Translations under genes and position numbers: made by a program
Source of the DNA: an uncultured Clostridium sp.
GTDB taxonomy: Bacteria; Bacillota; Clostridia; Lachnospirales; Lachnospiraceae
Assembly (NCBI GenBank): GCA_947178475.1
Contig: CAMWYM010000011.1
Location: forward strand, 1-48,016
Length of the DNA stretch: 48,016 nt
Direction of reading: 5' to 3'
The notes under the pieces: model-generated
Seen by the model: only the letters and a program-made list of their open reading frames with translations
Told to the model about the DNA's origin: nothing
Databases searched by the model: none
Shown here: in pieces, positions 33,111 through 41,811 of the stretch
How positions within the stretch are numbered: the first letter of the stretch is position 1
Layout of the letters: each line of letters starts with the position of its first letter

Positions 33111-33956
33111 ATGAAATATGCTGTAACAGGTGCAAACGGATATATAGGAAGACACATAGTCAAAGAACTATTAGATTGTGGACAAGAGGTAATAGCGATA
33201 GATATTCGTTTTGATGATATTGATGAACGTGCAGACAAGGTTATATTTTCGATCTTTGAAGAAACAGATCATGTTTTTGAACAATTGGGACAGCCGGATG
33301 TTTGTATTCACATGGCATGGAGAAATGGATTTGTTCATAACGATTTGTCTCATATGGAGGATTTACCAAAACACATTCAATTTATAAAGGATATGGTTGA
33401 AGGCGGATTAAAGCAAATTGTTGTAATGGGCAGCATGCATGAAGTTGGATATTGGGAGGGTGCGATTGATGAAAATACTCCAACCAACCCACAATCGTTA
33501 TATGGAATTGCCAAAAATGCATTGCGTCAGGCAATAGATTCAATTATCAAAACAGATGATCTATGTGTTCAGTGGCTTCGGGGCTTTTATATTTTAGGCG
33601 ACGATTTGAAAAACCACTCTATATTTACGAAATTAATTGAAGCATACAATGCAGGAAAGACCAACTTTCCATTCACAACAGGAAAGAATAAATATGATTT
33701 TATTACTGTTGATGAATTGGCCAAACAGATAGCTTGTACTGCAATGCAGACAGAAGTGCAGGGAATCATTAATTGTTGCTCAGGGAATCCGGTATCTCTT
33801 GCAGACAGGGTTGAGCAATTTATTCGTGAAAATAATTTAGATATTAAATTGGAGTATGGAGCATTTCCAGATCGGCCATACGATTCACCGGGGATATGGG
33901 GAGATCCGTCTAAAATAAATGCTATTATGAGTAATGAATCAAATGCTCTGCAATAA
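33111..33956 (+). CDS. NAD-dependent epimerase/dehydratase (SDR family)
   Basis: 281 residues, extended SDR fold. The nucleotide-binding motif is VTGANGYIGRHIV at the N-terminus. The active-site serine lies in VMGSMHE, and YGIAK gives the catalytic Tyr and Lys. The substrate is probably a nucleotide sugar, but the exact reaction cannot be told from the sequence. GTGAGGTGAAGTAA is the ribosome binding region. It is transcribed against its neighbours, and its last 32 bases overlap the 3' end of the convergent aminotransferase gene. Confidence 0.85.
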   Translation: MKYAVTGANGYIGRHIVKELLDCGQEVIAIDIRFDDIDERADKVIFSIFEETDHVFEQLGQPDVCIHMAWRNGFVHNDLSHMEDLPKHIQFIKDMVEGGLKQIVVMGSMHEVGYWEGAIDENTPTNPQSLYGIAKNALRQAIDSIIKTDDLCVQWLRGFYILGDDLKNHSIFTKLIEAYNAGKTNFPFTTGKNKYDFITVDELAKQIACTAMQTEVQGIINCCSGNPVSLADRVEQFIRENNLDIKLEYGAFPDRPYDSPGIWGDPSKINAIMSNESNALQ

Positions 33957-35055
33957 ATGCAATCTGTTCTTCATCCATATAGGGATGCATCGGAAGGCTT
34001 AACACGTTTTTACACAACTGCTCGGTAACCGGACATTCCGCCTGTTCACTGTCGGTTCCCGCAAAAGCCCCCTGCCTATGCATTGGCTTCGCATAATAGA
34101 CCATTGTAGGAATCCCGATTTCCCTCATCTTAGCCTGCAGTTGTTCACGGTTTACTTTCTCTGGCAGTTGAACTGTATATTGTGCCCAACTGCTGATAAA
34201 ACCATCTTTCACTTCCGGCAAAAGCAGGTCACTGTTTTCCAATGCTCTTTTATACCTCTCCGCCACCTGATTAACCGCATCTATTTCATATTCCTGAAAA
34301 GCCTTTAATTTTACTAACAGAATAGCTGCCTGTATGGTATCCAAACGACTGTTTCTTCCTATATAGATATTGTTATACTTATCTTCACCGCTTTTTCCGT
34401 GCACAGCCAGACTGCGGATTAACGCTGCCCATTCATCATTATCGGTAAAAATCGCCCCACCATCTCCGTAACATCCCAATGGCTTTGCTGGGAAAAAACT
34501 GGTTGTGGAAATATCACCAAAACTACAGGCCATCCTACCGCCAATAGAGCCACCAAATCCCTGTGCACCGTCCTCAAGCAAAAGTAAATTATACTGTTTA
34601 CAGATTGCCCGAATCTTATCATATTCTGCCGGTTGCCCAAATAAATCAACAGCGATTACTGCTTTCGGCGTATATTTTCCTTCCGCTAAAACCTTGCGGA
34701 CAGCCTCTTCCAATCTCTCGGGATTGAGATTGTATGTCCGTGCATCCACGTCCACAAATATCGGAACAGCACCTTCAGCAGCCGGGCATTCCCCAGTGGA
34801 AAAGAACGTAAAATCCGGCACAAAAATAGCATCTCCTTCTCCGATTTTCCATGCCATTAAAGCCAAAGACAATGCATCCGTTCCATTTGCACAGGAAATA
34901 CAATGCTTAACACCGACATAACCGGCAAGTGCCTCTTCCAACTTCTTTACCTTACTTCCCGAAATAAACGAAGTATTTTCAATTACTTCTGCAATCTCCT
35001 TGTCAATCTCTGTTTTTAATTTTTCATACTGTTTTTTCAAATCTCTAAATTCCAC
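33925..35055 (-). CDS. DegT/DnrJ/EryC1 aminotransferase, WbpE/WlbC-like
   Basis: 376 residues, PLP-dependent sugar aminotransferase. The internal-aldimine lysine is K191 in FFPAKPLGCYGDGG. Other family segments are CISCANGTDALSLAL and EDGAQGFGGSIGG. In the WbpE type the enzyme makes UDP-GlcNAc(3NH2)A from the 3-keto sugar using glutamate. The identification is supported by the acetyltransferase, oxidoreductase and dehydrogenase genes immediately upstream in the order WbpA, WbpB, WbpD, WbpE. Its 3' end overlaps the opposite epimerase gene by 32 bases. Confidence 0.88.
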   Translation of the reverse strand: MEFRDLKKQYEKLKTEIDKEIAEVIENTSFISGSKVKKLEEALAGYVGVKHCISCANGTDALSLALMAWKIGEGDAIFVPDFTFFSTGECPAAEGAVPIFVDVDARTYNLNPERLEEAVRKVLAEGKYTPKAVIAVDLFGQPAEYDKIRAICKQYNLLLLEDGAQGFGGSIGGRMACSFGDISTTSFFPAKPLGCYGDGGAIFTDNDEWAALIRSLAVHGKSGEDKYNNIYIGRNSRLDTIQAAILLVKLKAFQEYEIDAVNQVAERYKRALENSDLLLPEVKDGFISSWAQYTVQLPEKVNREQLQAKMREIGIPTMVYYAKPMHRQGAFAGTDSEQAECPVTEQLCKNVLSLPMHPYMDEEQIAFIAEHLIHYS

Positions 35056-35077
35056 AATTTTTTCCTCTTTAATATAA

Positions 35078-35575
35078 CTATTCTACTTTATTTCCTTTTT
35101 TATCAACTTTATAGAGTGGTTTGGCCGGTATTCCTGCTACCAACGTATACGGTGGTACATCAGCTGTAACAACAGCACCCGCCGCAATCATAGCATATTC
35201 TCCGATTGTGTGTCCACAAACTATCGTTGCATTTGCACCAATACTCGCACCATGCTTGACCAAAGTTCTCTTATATCCCGCAGAACCTTTGGGATATTCC
35301 GCCCTTGGGGTCAAGTCATTTGTAAATACACAAGACGGTCCGCAAAAAACGCCGTCTTCTAATTCTACACCTTCATATACGGACACATTATTCTGTATCT
35401 TAACATTATTTCCTATATGAACAAAATTTGAAATATTTACATTCTGTCCCAAAGAACAATTTGCTCCAATTCTTGCCCCCTTTTGGACATGACAAAAATG
35501 CCAGATTTTTGTTCCATCTCCAATCTCTACATCTTCATCTATATAACTACTCTCATGTACAAAATACTCAGACAT
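35078..35575 (-). CDS. UDP-sugar N-acetyltransferase, WbpD/WlbB-like
   Basis: 165 residues, left-handed beta-helix. Typical WbpD segments are GTKIWHFCHVQKGARIG, VYEGVELEDGVFCGPSC, FTNDLTPRAEYP and the closing VAGIPAKPLYKV. It should acetylate the 3-amino group of UDP-GlcNAc(3NH2)A to give UDP-GlcNAc3NAcA. The stop of the preceding Gfo/Idh gene overlaps its start by one base, so they are translationally coupled. Length and motifs match the family closely. Confidence 0.92.
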   Translation of the reverse strand: MSEYFVHESSYIDEDVEIGDGTKIWHFCHVQKGARIGANCSLGQNVNISNFVHIGNNVKIQNNVSVYEGVELEDGVFCGPSCVFTNDLTPRAEYPKGSAGYKRTLVKHGASIGANATIVCGHTIGEYAMIAAGAVVTADVPPYTLVAGIPAKPLYKVDKKGNKVE

Positions 35576-36651
35576 TAAAATTCACCTTCCATATCCATAC
35601 TTGAAAAATCTGTCAATGGCAGTTTAACCGGTTGTCCCGTCTTTGCACTTTTATAAATAGCCAAAATAATTTCCAATGCATTTCGTCCGGCAACGGCATC
35701 CACATATGGCTTTCTATGTTTTGCAATAGCATCAATCACATCTGCATATAGACTGGTATGCCCATTACCATATACATTACTGGTCTGCTCTTCTAATCCC
35801 TTATTTTCTTGATCTTCTTCTGTTTCATCCAGAAAATCCCAAACGTCCAGATTATTTGTAGACTTTCCACCGACTTTTACCGTTCCATTTTCTCCGAAAA
35901 GATATAATGTTTCCTCCAAATTCTGTGGATATACATTAGTAGTTCCCTCAATTGTAGCAACTGCACCATTCTTGAATGTTAAAACAGCCATTCCAATATC
36001 TTCTGCCTCCAAATAAGGATGCTGCTGCTGCCTTGTTACACCATAAACTGTATCTACTTCATCTCCCATCATCCAACGGAGTAAATCAATTCCATGAATA
36101 CACTGATTCATTAAACAACCGCCATCCTGTAACCATGTACCACGCCAAGGAGCCTGCTCATAATAATTCTGATTACGATTCCAACGAACATGAATACTTC
36201 CATGGGATAACTTACCAAACCGTCCCGCTTCCAATGCCCGCCGGGTTTTTTGCACTGCCACATTGAAGCGGTTCTGATGACATGCACAAACTACCACACC
36301 TTTTTCTTCACTGCGTCTTATAATTTCATCCGCATCATTTATGCTCATTGCTATTGGTTTTTCAATAATTACATTAATACCGTGATCAATACAATATAAT
36401 GCGATCTCTGCATGCATTCCGCTAGGTGTAGCAATCGCTGCCAACTCAATTTCCGGATGCTCTTCTATCATTTTTTTATAATCTGCATATCTCGCAATCG
36501 TTGAATCCTGATTCAAATCCTGCTTTGCCAACAATGACTCAATATTTTCCAATGTAACATCACATGCTGCAACAAATTCAAGCTGATTATTCAAAACTGC
36601 CTTTACATGATTAACCGCTATCCGCCCACAACCTATCAGTGCATATTTCAT
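35575..36651 (-). CDS. Gfo/Idh/MocA oxidoreductase, WbpB/WlbA-like
   Basis: 358 residues. The N-terminal Rossmann domain begins YALIGCGRIAVNHVKAV, the dehydrogenase motif is IIEKPIAMS, and the C-terminal alpha/beta domain includes LQDGGCLMNQCIHGIDLL. WbpB-type enzymes oxidise the 3-hydroxyl of UDP-GlcNAcA, with the NAD recycled through 2-oxoglutarate and coupled to WbpE. The position between the 6-dehydrogenase and the acetyltransferase supports this. It could in principle act on another sugar, but the gene order makes that unlikely. Confidence 0.88.
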   Translation of the reverse strand: MKYALIGCGRIAVNHVKAVLNNQLEFVAACDVTLENIESLLAKQDLNQDSTIARYADYKKMIEEHPEIELAAIATPSGMHAEIALYCIDHGINVIIEKPIAMSINDADEIIRRSEEKGVVVCACHQNRFNVAVQKTRRALEAGRFGKLSHGSIHVRWNRNQNYYEQAPWRGTWLQDGGCLMNQCIHGIDLLRWMMGDEVDTVYGVTRQQQHPYLEAEDIGMAVLTFKNGAVATIEGTTNVYPQNLEETLYLFGENGTVKVGGKSTNNLDVWDFLDETEEDQENKGLEEQTSNVYGNGHTSLYADVIDAIAKHRKPYVDAVAGRNALEIILAIYKSAKTGQPVKLPLTDFSSMDMEGEF

Positions 36652-36700
36652 GAATATTTTCTCCTTTACATAAAAAAGATTATTTTAGATATTTATCCTA

Positions 36701-38017
36701 TTATAACACTTCTATATTTTCTCTATCCTCAATATCCTTCATTGCATTCTTTGTATCAAACACAACTTTTGCATGTTTTTGAACCATATCATAATCTATG
36801 TTGCTATGTGCGCAAGTTACCATAACCAAATCATAACCTGCAATAATTTCCGGTGTGATTTGGGAAATACTTTCCCCACTTTCGCCGTACATATTCTTAA
36901 ATTCAGGCACCCATGGGTCATAATACTCTACATTTGCTCCCACTTTCTTCAATTCTTTATACACTCTGATTGCCGGACTTTCACGATAATCATCAATATC
37001 CTGTTTATAGGATACCCCAAGCATTAGTATTTTTGCACCATTGATTGCCTTTTTGAAACCGTTCAAAATGTGCATTGCCCGTTCGATACAGTATTCCGGC
37101 TGGCTGTCATTAATCACCATACTATTCTCAATCAGAGTAGTATGGAAACCATACTCTCTTGCTTTCCATGTCAGATAATACGGATCTAATGGTATACAAT
37201 GTCCTCCAAGTCCCGGACCAGGATAAAATGCTTGGAAACCATACGGTTTTGTCTTCGCAGCATCAATCACTTCCCATACCGAAATATTCATTTCATGACA
37301 AAGCCGTCCAATCTCATTTATAAGACCGATATTCACATTACGATACGTATTTTCAAGAATCTTCTCCATTTCCGCTACTGCCGGCGAAGATACGGTATGA
37401 ATATCTCCTTCCAACACTGCGGAATACATTGCCGATATCACTTCCGCTGCATCATCACCAATCGCACCTACCACTTTGGGAGTATTTTTTGTCTTATAAA
37501 TCAAGTTACCCGGATCCACCCGTTCCGGAGAAAATCCTAAATAAAAGTCTTCTCCACATTTCAATCCGGATCCCTCCTCTAAAATCGGTTTGATGAGTTC
37601 TTCCGTAGTTCCCGGATATGTTGTTGATTCTAATACTACCATTGTTCCCGGTGTCAGGTATTTTGCCACTGCAGTGGCTGAATCACGAACATAAGTGATA
37701 TTGGGTTCCTGATGTTCATCCAATGGAGTCGGCACACAGATTGCAACAAAATCTACATCCTTAATAAAACTAAAATCTGTTGTAGCACTTAACATACCTT
37801 TTTTTACCAATTCTGCCAATTCCGAATCAACAACATCTCCGATATAATTATGCCCTTCATTGACCAGCTTGACCTTTTGTTCCTGCACATCAAAACCAAT
37901 CGTCTTAAATCCTGCTTTTGCTTTTTCTACTGCCAGCGGAAGACCAACATAACCTAACCCTACTACACCTGCTGTTATAGAATGATTTTCAATTTTGTTC
38001 AATAATTCTTGTTTCAT
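36701..38017 (-). CDS. UDP-N-acetylglucosamine 6-dehydrogenase, WbpA-like
   Basis: 438 residues, UDP-glucose/GDP-mannose dehydrogenase family. The NAD-binding motif is VGLGYVGLPLAVEKA. The catalytic cysteine is C274 in GPGLGGHCIPLDPY. The FYPGPGLGGHCIP form and the surrounding LDPYYLTWKA are typical of the UDP-HexNAc dehydrogenases (WbpA, WecC) rather than UDP-glucose ones. It is the first gene of the UDP-sugar operon and has a near-consensus promoter about 90 bases upstream. Confidence 0.93.
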   Translation of the reverse strand: MKQELLNKIENHSITAGVVGLGYVGLPLAVEKAKAGFKTIGFDVQEQKVKLVNEGHNYIGDVVDSELAELVKKGMLSATTDFSFIKDVDFVAICVPTPLDEHQEPNITYVRDSATAVAKYLTPGTMVVLESTTYPGTTEELIKPILEEGSGLKCGEDFYLGFSPERVDPGNLIYKTKNTPKVVGAIGDDAAEVISAMYSAVLEGDIHTVSSPAVAEMEKILENTYRNVNIGLINEIGRLCHEMNISVWEVIDAAKTKPYGFQAFYPGPGLGGHCIPLDPYYLTWKAREYGFHTTLIENSMVINDSQPEYCIERAMHILNGFKKAINGAKILMLGVSYKQDIDDYRESPAIRVYKELKKVGANVEYYDPWVPEFKNMYGESGESISQITPEIIAGYDLVMVTCAHSNIDYDMVQKHAKVVFDTKNAMKDIEDRENIEVL

Positions 38018-38107
38018 ATCTTATTTCCTTTCCCTTATTACTTTTTTACATTTTCATAGGAATGTAATATATTTTTATGCCTTGTATGCCTGTATTTTTC
38101 GGCTTCA

Positions 38108-38136
38108 ATTATATAGTAATGGTATTGAAAAGTCAA
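38108..38136 (-). promoter_or_regulatory. Promoter of the UDP-ManNAc3NAcA gene set
   Basis: Minus strand TTGACT (38131-38136), 17 bases, TATAAT (38108-38113). The leader is about 85 bases and contains a 7-bp inverted repeat near 38047-38068 without a U-run. Confidence 0.8.
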
Positions 38137-38227
38137 TTTAACTAAGCCTTCATAATATACTTCATTCTATCGGCAGCCAGTTAAGCAATTACATTCTAAT
38201 TTCCCAAATCATTCATGAGTGATTGTA

Positions 38228-39490
38228 TTACTTATGTTTCAAGTTTTCAAACAAAGCATATGCTTGTTGAATGCAATCCTCAATTGAACAATATGTCCAA
38301 TTCCCATAACGTCCAATTGTATAAATACCTTTCTGTGCCATCTTTTCTTTTATACGATCTTTTTCTCTTTGAGTTTTTTCCGAAATGTGAACATACGCAG
38401 GATCCATCATAATGGAATTGTCACTTATTAATTTATGCGTAGTTACAATTCCAACCTTTTTTAAATCTTCAAGGACTCTTGTCTTATATTCATTGATATC
38501 CACTGTCTGGTTACTATTTAACCCGATTTCAATATATAAGCTCATTCTATCCTGCCGCAAAATATTATTATAAAAACCCACACGGTAAAAAACTAAACTC
38601 TTATCCGGATAATAGATCCAATGGATATCTTTATCCACCGGAGCCGAATCAAACCCTAAATTAAAAATCAATACCTTATTTGCAGTATAGTTTTCTTCAT
38701 GTGGAATATTCGCTGCATCCAACAGCTGGTTAAACGGCATTGTATTAATCAATTTTGAATATTGAATAATTTTATTAGAAGTATATACTATTTTTTTCTC
38801 ATAATCTATATCTGTTACGGTTTCCGAAGTGAGAATTTTACTTGAATCAATTTCATCTTCAAGTGCATCTACAAAAGCTTTTGCACCATCACCGGAGTAA
38901 AAAAACTCATCATTATAAGTTTTTAACCGTTCCCCTTGAAATCCCTTTACTATTTCTACCGGATCTGCCTTAGGAAAAAATCTTCCCATAGCATCTTCAT
39001 CCAGAGTATTCAAATCGCAGGAATATAATTTTTCATTATAGGGAATTAAAAATTTATCTGCAATTCCTTTCCCCAGTTTAGAATATAACATTTCTTTAAA
39101 TCCAGTAGTTCCCGTTTCCACCGGATGATCAAATAATCCGCATAAGCATTCAATAAATTCATCCTTATCCAGCTGATGGATATTAAATTGAAAAGGATAA
39201 TCGACATAAGAATCTTTATAATAGATCTTTGTATTTTTATCATTATATACCGTATTAGGCGCTTGTAACAATTGACTAAACTGTTTCTGAATTTCAGGAT
39301 TGTTAAAATGAAAAAAATGTCCGGCATAATCCCAGGTAAACCCATCCTGCTTAAAAGTTTTACAATATCCCCCAATTTCCTGTTCCTTTTCCACAATCAA
39401 AAAAGACTCATCTTTTAACTTTGTTGCAAATGCCAATCCTGAAATTCCTGCTCCAATAATTAAATACTTTGTTTGTATAGTTTCCTTCAT
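38228..39490 (-). CDS. FAD-dependent oxidoreductase, protoporphyrinogen-oxidase/UGM-like
   Basis: 420 residues. The N-terminal FAD-binding motif is YLIIGAGISGLAFATKL, followed by IVEKEQEIGGYCKT and WDYAGHFFHFNNPE. This resembles amine-oxidase-type flavoproteins and UDP-galactopyranose mutase, and homologues occur in polysaccharide loci. Several UGM substrate-binding segments are not evident, so a galactofuranose role should not be assumed. The C-terminus ends IGRYGNWTYCSIEDCIQQAY. It lies 52 bases downstream of a glycosyltransferase gene. Confidence 0.8.
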   Translation of the reverse strand: MKETIQTKYLIIGAGISGLAFATKLKDESFLIVEKEQEIGGYCKTFKQDGFTWDYAGHFFHFNNPEIQKQFSQLLQAPNTVYNDKNTKIYYKDSYVDYPFQFNIHQLDKDEFIECLCGLFDHPVETGTTGFKEMLYSKLGKGIADKFLIPYNEKLYSCDLNTLDEDAMGRFFPKADPVEIVKGFQGERLKTYNDEFFYSGDGAKAFVDALEDEIDSSKILTSETVTDIDYEKKIVYTSNKIIQYSKLINTMPFNQLLDAANIPHEENYTANKVLIFNLGFDSAPVDKDIHWIYYPDKSLVFYRVGFYNNILRQDRMSLYIEIGLNSNQTVDINEYKTRVLEDLKKVGIVTTHKLISDNSIMMDPAYVHISEKTQREKDRIKEKMAQKGIYTIGRYGNWTYCSIEDCIQQAYALFENLKHK

Positions 39491-39542
39491 TGTATTCTCC
39501 TCATTTATTATTTAATCTAATTCTTATTATTATCAAGAACAG

Positions 39543-40457
39543 CTATTTTGCATCGAAAACATGGAACTCATCATATAGTTTCATCATATTTTCTTCTGTA
39601 TAATGTTCAAGTATATAATCATGTCCCTGGTAATTCTGCTCTGGCTCTCTCGATATAATTTCTTTAAACTTTGCATCAATATCATCCATTTCAAGGGAAT
39701 CCGGTGTATAAACATACGGATGCTCATATCTATAAAGCACCTGTTTTCCCTTCGCCAATGCTTCTATTACCATCATAGATAGACCATCATGCTCTGGCAA
39801 ACGCACAAGAATCGAAATTTGACTATAAAGTTCATTCATTTTTTCCGAATCCAAATTTCCATGAAAAATAACATTTGGTAAATCTAAAGGGGCATATCCA
39901 TCATTCGCTACGACATGGAAGTTGATATCTGAATTACGGATTGCCAGCTCTCTGACAATATCTCCACGGTAAAATTCTTCTTTTCCTTTTGGCAGATAAA
40001 CCAAAGCCGCATGTCTCTCCGGCACTTTCATTAATTCCAGTTTCATTCCAAAAGGGATAATCGGAATAACATCCGCCTGAACCCCTGCTGCAGCTAATTC
40101 TTCTTGCAATAAGGGGCTTCCAGCTATATGAGAAACATTCCCTGTATAAGGTTTTGAAGAAAATATACTGCGTGTATTATGTGTATAATTATAAACATCT
40201 GAGCCTATCCAATGTAAAATAACTTTCTTATTTAACATTCTTGCTAAGAGCATCATAATGCTATAATTGGACACTGCATAAACTATATATACCTGTTTTG
40301 ATTTACGCAATCCAATTATATATTTCCAATAATATTGTAATAAATACCGGATTTTACTATTATTACGCTGTAATGTCTTTGTTTTGTAACCATTTTTGGA
40401 AAGTAATTCCGCTATATGATTAATTTGTGAAGAACCTATAAGAAAAATCTCCGTCAT
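39543..40457 (-). CDS. Short GT-B glycosyltransferase
   Basis: 304 residues. The C-terminal part has LPEHDGLSMMVIEALAKGKQ, a GT4-like donor-binding motif. The N-terminal half includes ILHWIGSDVYNYTHN, similar to the GT4/GT1 acceptor domain. It is shorter than most GT4 enzymes (350-400), but both halves are present. It lies between the flippase and flavoprotein genes. Sugar specificity is unknown. Confidence 0.78.
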   Translation of the reverse strand: MTEIFLIGSSQINHIAELLSKNGYKTKTLQRNNSKIRYLLQYYWKYIIGLRKSKQVYIVYAVSNYSIMMLLARMLNKKVILHWIGSDVYNYTHNTRSIFSSKPYTGNVSHIAGSPLLQEELAAAGVQADVIPIIPFGMKLELMKVPERHAALVYLPKGKEEFYRGDIVRELAIRNSDINFHVVANDGYAPLDLPNVIFHGNLDSEKMNELYSQISILVRLPEHDGLSMMVIEALAKGKQVLYRYEHPYVYTPDSLEMDDIDAKFKEIISREPEQNYQGHDYILEHYTEENMMKLYDEFHVFDAK

Positions 40458-40481
40458 CTTCCATCCTCCAATTTATAATTA

Positions 40482-41777
40482 TTATTTTTCTTCTTTCCTA
40501 ATCTCTCTATTAAGATATTTAACAAAATAGCACATAAGCACAGCGGATGAAACAATACTTATAATTAATGTGGTAATCGCTGCACCAATAGCACCAAATA
40601 AATGAATTAATATCCAATTACTAATAATATTCAATAGCCCTTCCAGAATCCCAACCCAGAAATTTACATTTAATTTTCGTTGTGTTACCAGTAAATTCCC
40701 AATCACTTTCCTGAACGTTGCAGAAAAAAAATAACTAATGGATAAAATCCGAAAAACCGGAACTGCATCCAAATATTGACTACCAAATACAATACGGATA
40801 ATTAACGGTGCAAATATAATTAACACAATGCTAACCAAGGCATTCAAAGGTGCAAAATATTTTAATACCATAAAAAATTTCTCTTTTACCCACGTTTTAT
40901 TTTCTTGATTCTGTGCAAAATACGGATAAATATAAACCACTAATGCCGACGGAATAAATAGTAATGCATTCGGTATAATCGTTGCCGTTTTATAAGATGC
41001 AACGATTATTTCATCTGAAATAATAATACCAATCAGGAAAACATCTATTAAATATAACAACTGACCAGTTGCTACATTGACCATAGAAATCACTGCCAAC
41101 CTTAACATATCCTTTTTCTCTGCAAGTGATATCTTCACTGCTTTGAAAATCCGCATAACAGGAAATTTATAAACATAAATTCCTATCACTATGGAAACTG
41201 CCATCGCTAATTCCCGAAATAAAATAAGTCCTGTTGCTTTAAATAAATATGCCCCTGCCACAGACCCACAAAGAATTAATACTGTATTAACAACTGAGCA
41301 TTTTGAATACTCAACATTTAATAAATTATATCTAAAATAGGTTTGAATACAATTAAATACCGTAGTAACGAAAGGCATTAATGCAAATAAAAACAGCATT
41401 CTACCAACGCCTTCTAATGGAAACGAAAAACATAATCCGCTTATTGCAATCAAACAACCTAGAAATATATTAATCTTACTTCCAAACAACATACCAAATT
41501 TTAGATATGAGTCCGCTTTTTCACTATTTTTTGCCGTTTCACTACATCTTTGAAGACATGCCGATTCTATTCCAAACCCATTCATTAACGCAAAAAAGGA
41601 ATAAATATTAAATGCATACGAATAGACACCATTTTCGCTTTTGGATAATATTCGAATCAATATAAAGCTACTGGCAAAAGCAATTATCTGATTAATTGTA
41701 TTAGCCCCAAATATATGTCCCAACCCAGTTTGACGTGCCTTACTTATCATCGCACGCAGTTTACCGACCGCTTTCAC
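40482..41777 (-). CDS. Wzx-type oligosaccharide flippase
   Basis: 431 residues with about 12 membrane segments, in the polysaccharide transporter (MATE-like) superfamily. The family pattern is seen in GANTINQIIAFASSFILIRILSKSENG at the N-terminus and SYFFSATFRKVIGNLLV later. It should flip the lipid-linked repeat unit to the outer face. The start is GTG at 41777 with AGGAG 8 bases upstream. The gene lies directly after a large membrane protein that may be the polymerase or a GT-C enzyme. Confidence 0.92.
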   Translation of the reverse strand: MKAVGKLRAMISKARQTGLGHIFGANTINQIIAFASSFILIRILSKSENGVYSYAFNIYSFFALMNGFGIESACLQRCSETAKNSEKADSYLKFGMLFGSKINIFLGCLIAISGLCFSFPLEGVGRMLFLFALMPFVTTVFNCIQTYFRYNLLNVEYSKCSVVNTVLILCGSVAGAYLFKATGLILFRELAMAVSIVIGIYVYKFPVMRIFKAVKISLAEKKDMLRLAVISMVNVATGQLLYLIDVFLIGIIISDEIIVASYKTATIIPNALLFIPSALVVYIYPYFAQNQENKTWVKEKFFMVLKYFAPLNALVSIVLIIFAPLIIRIVFGSQYLDAVPVFRILSISYFFSATFRKVIGNLLVTQRKLNVNFWVGILEGLLNIISNWILIHLFGAIGAAITTLIISIVSSAVLMCYFVKYLNREIRKEEK

Positions 41778-41811
41778 GAAATCATCTCCTTGTACGATTC
41801 ATTTATTTGTT

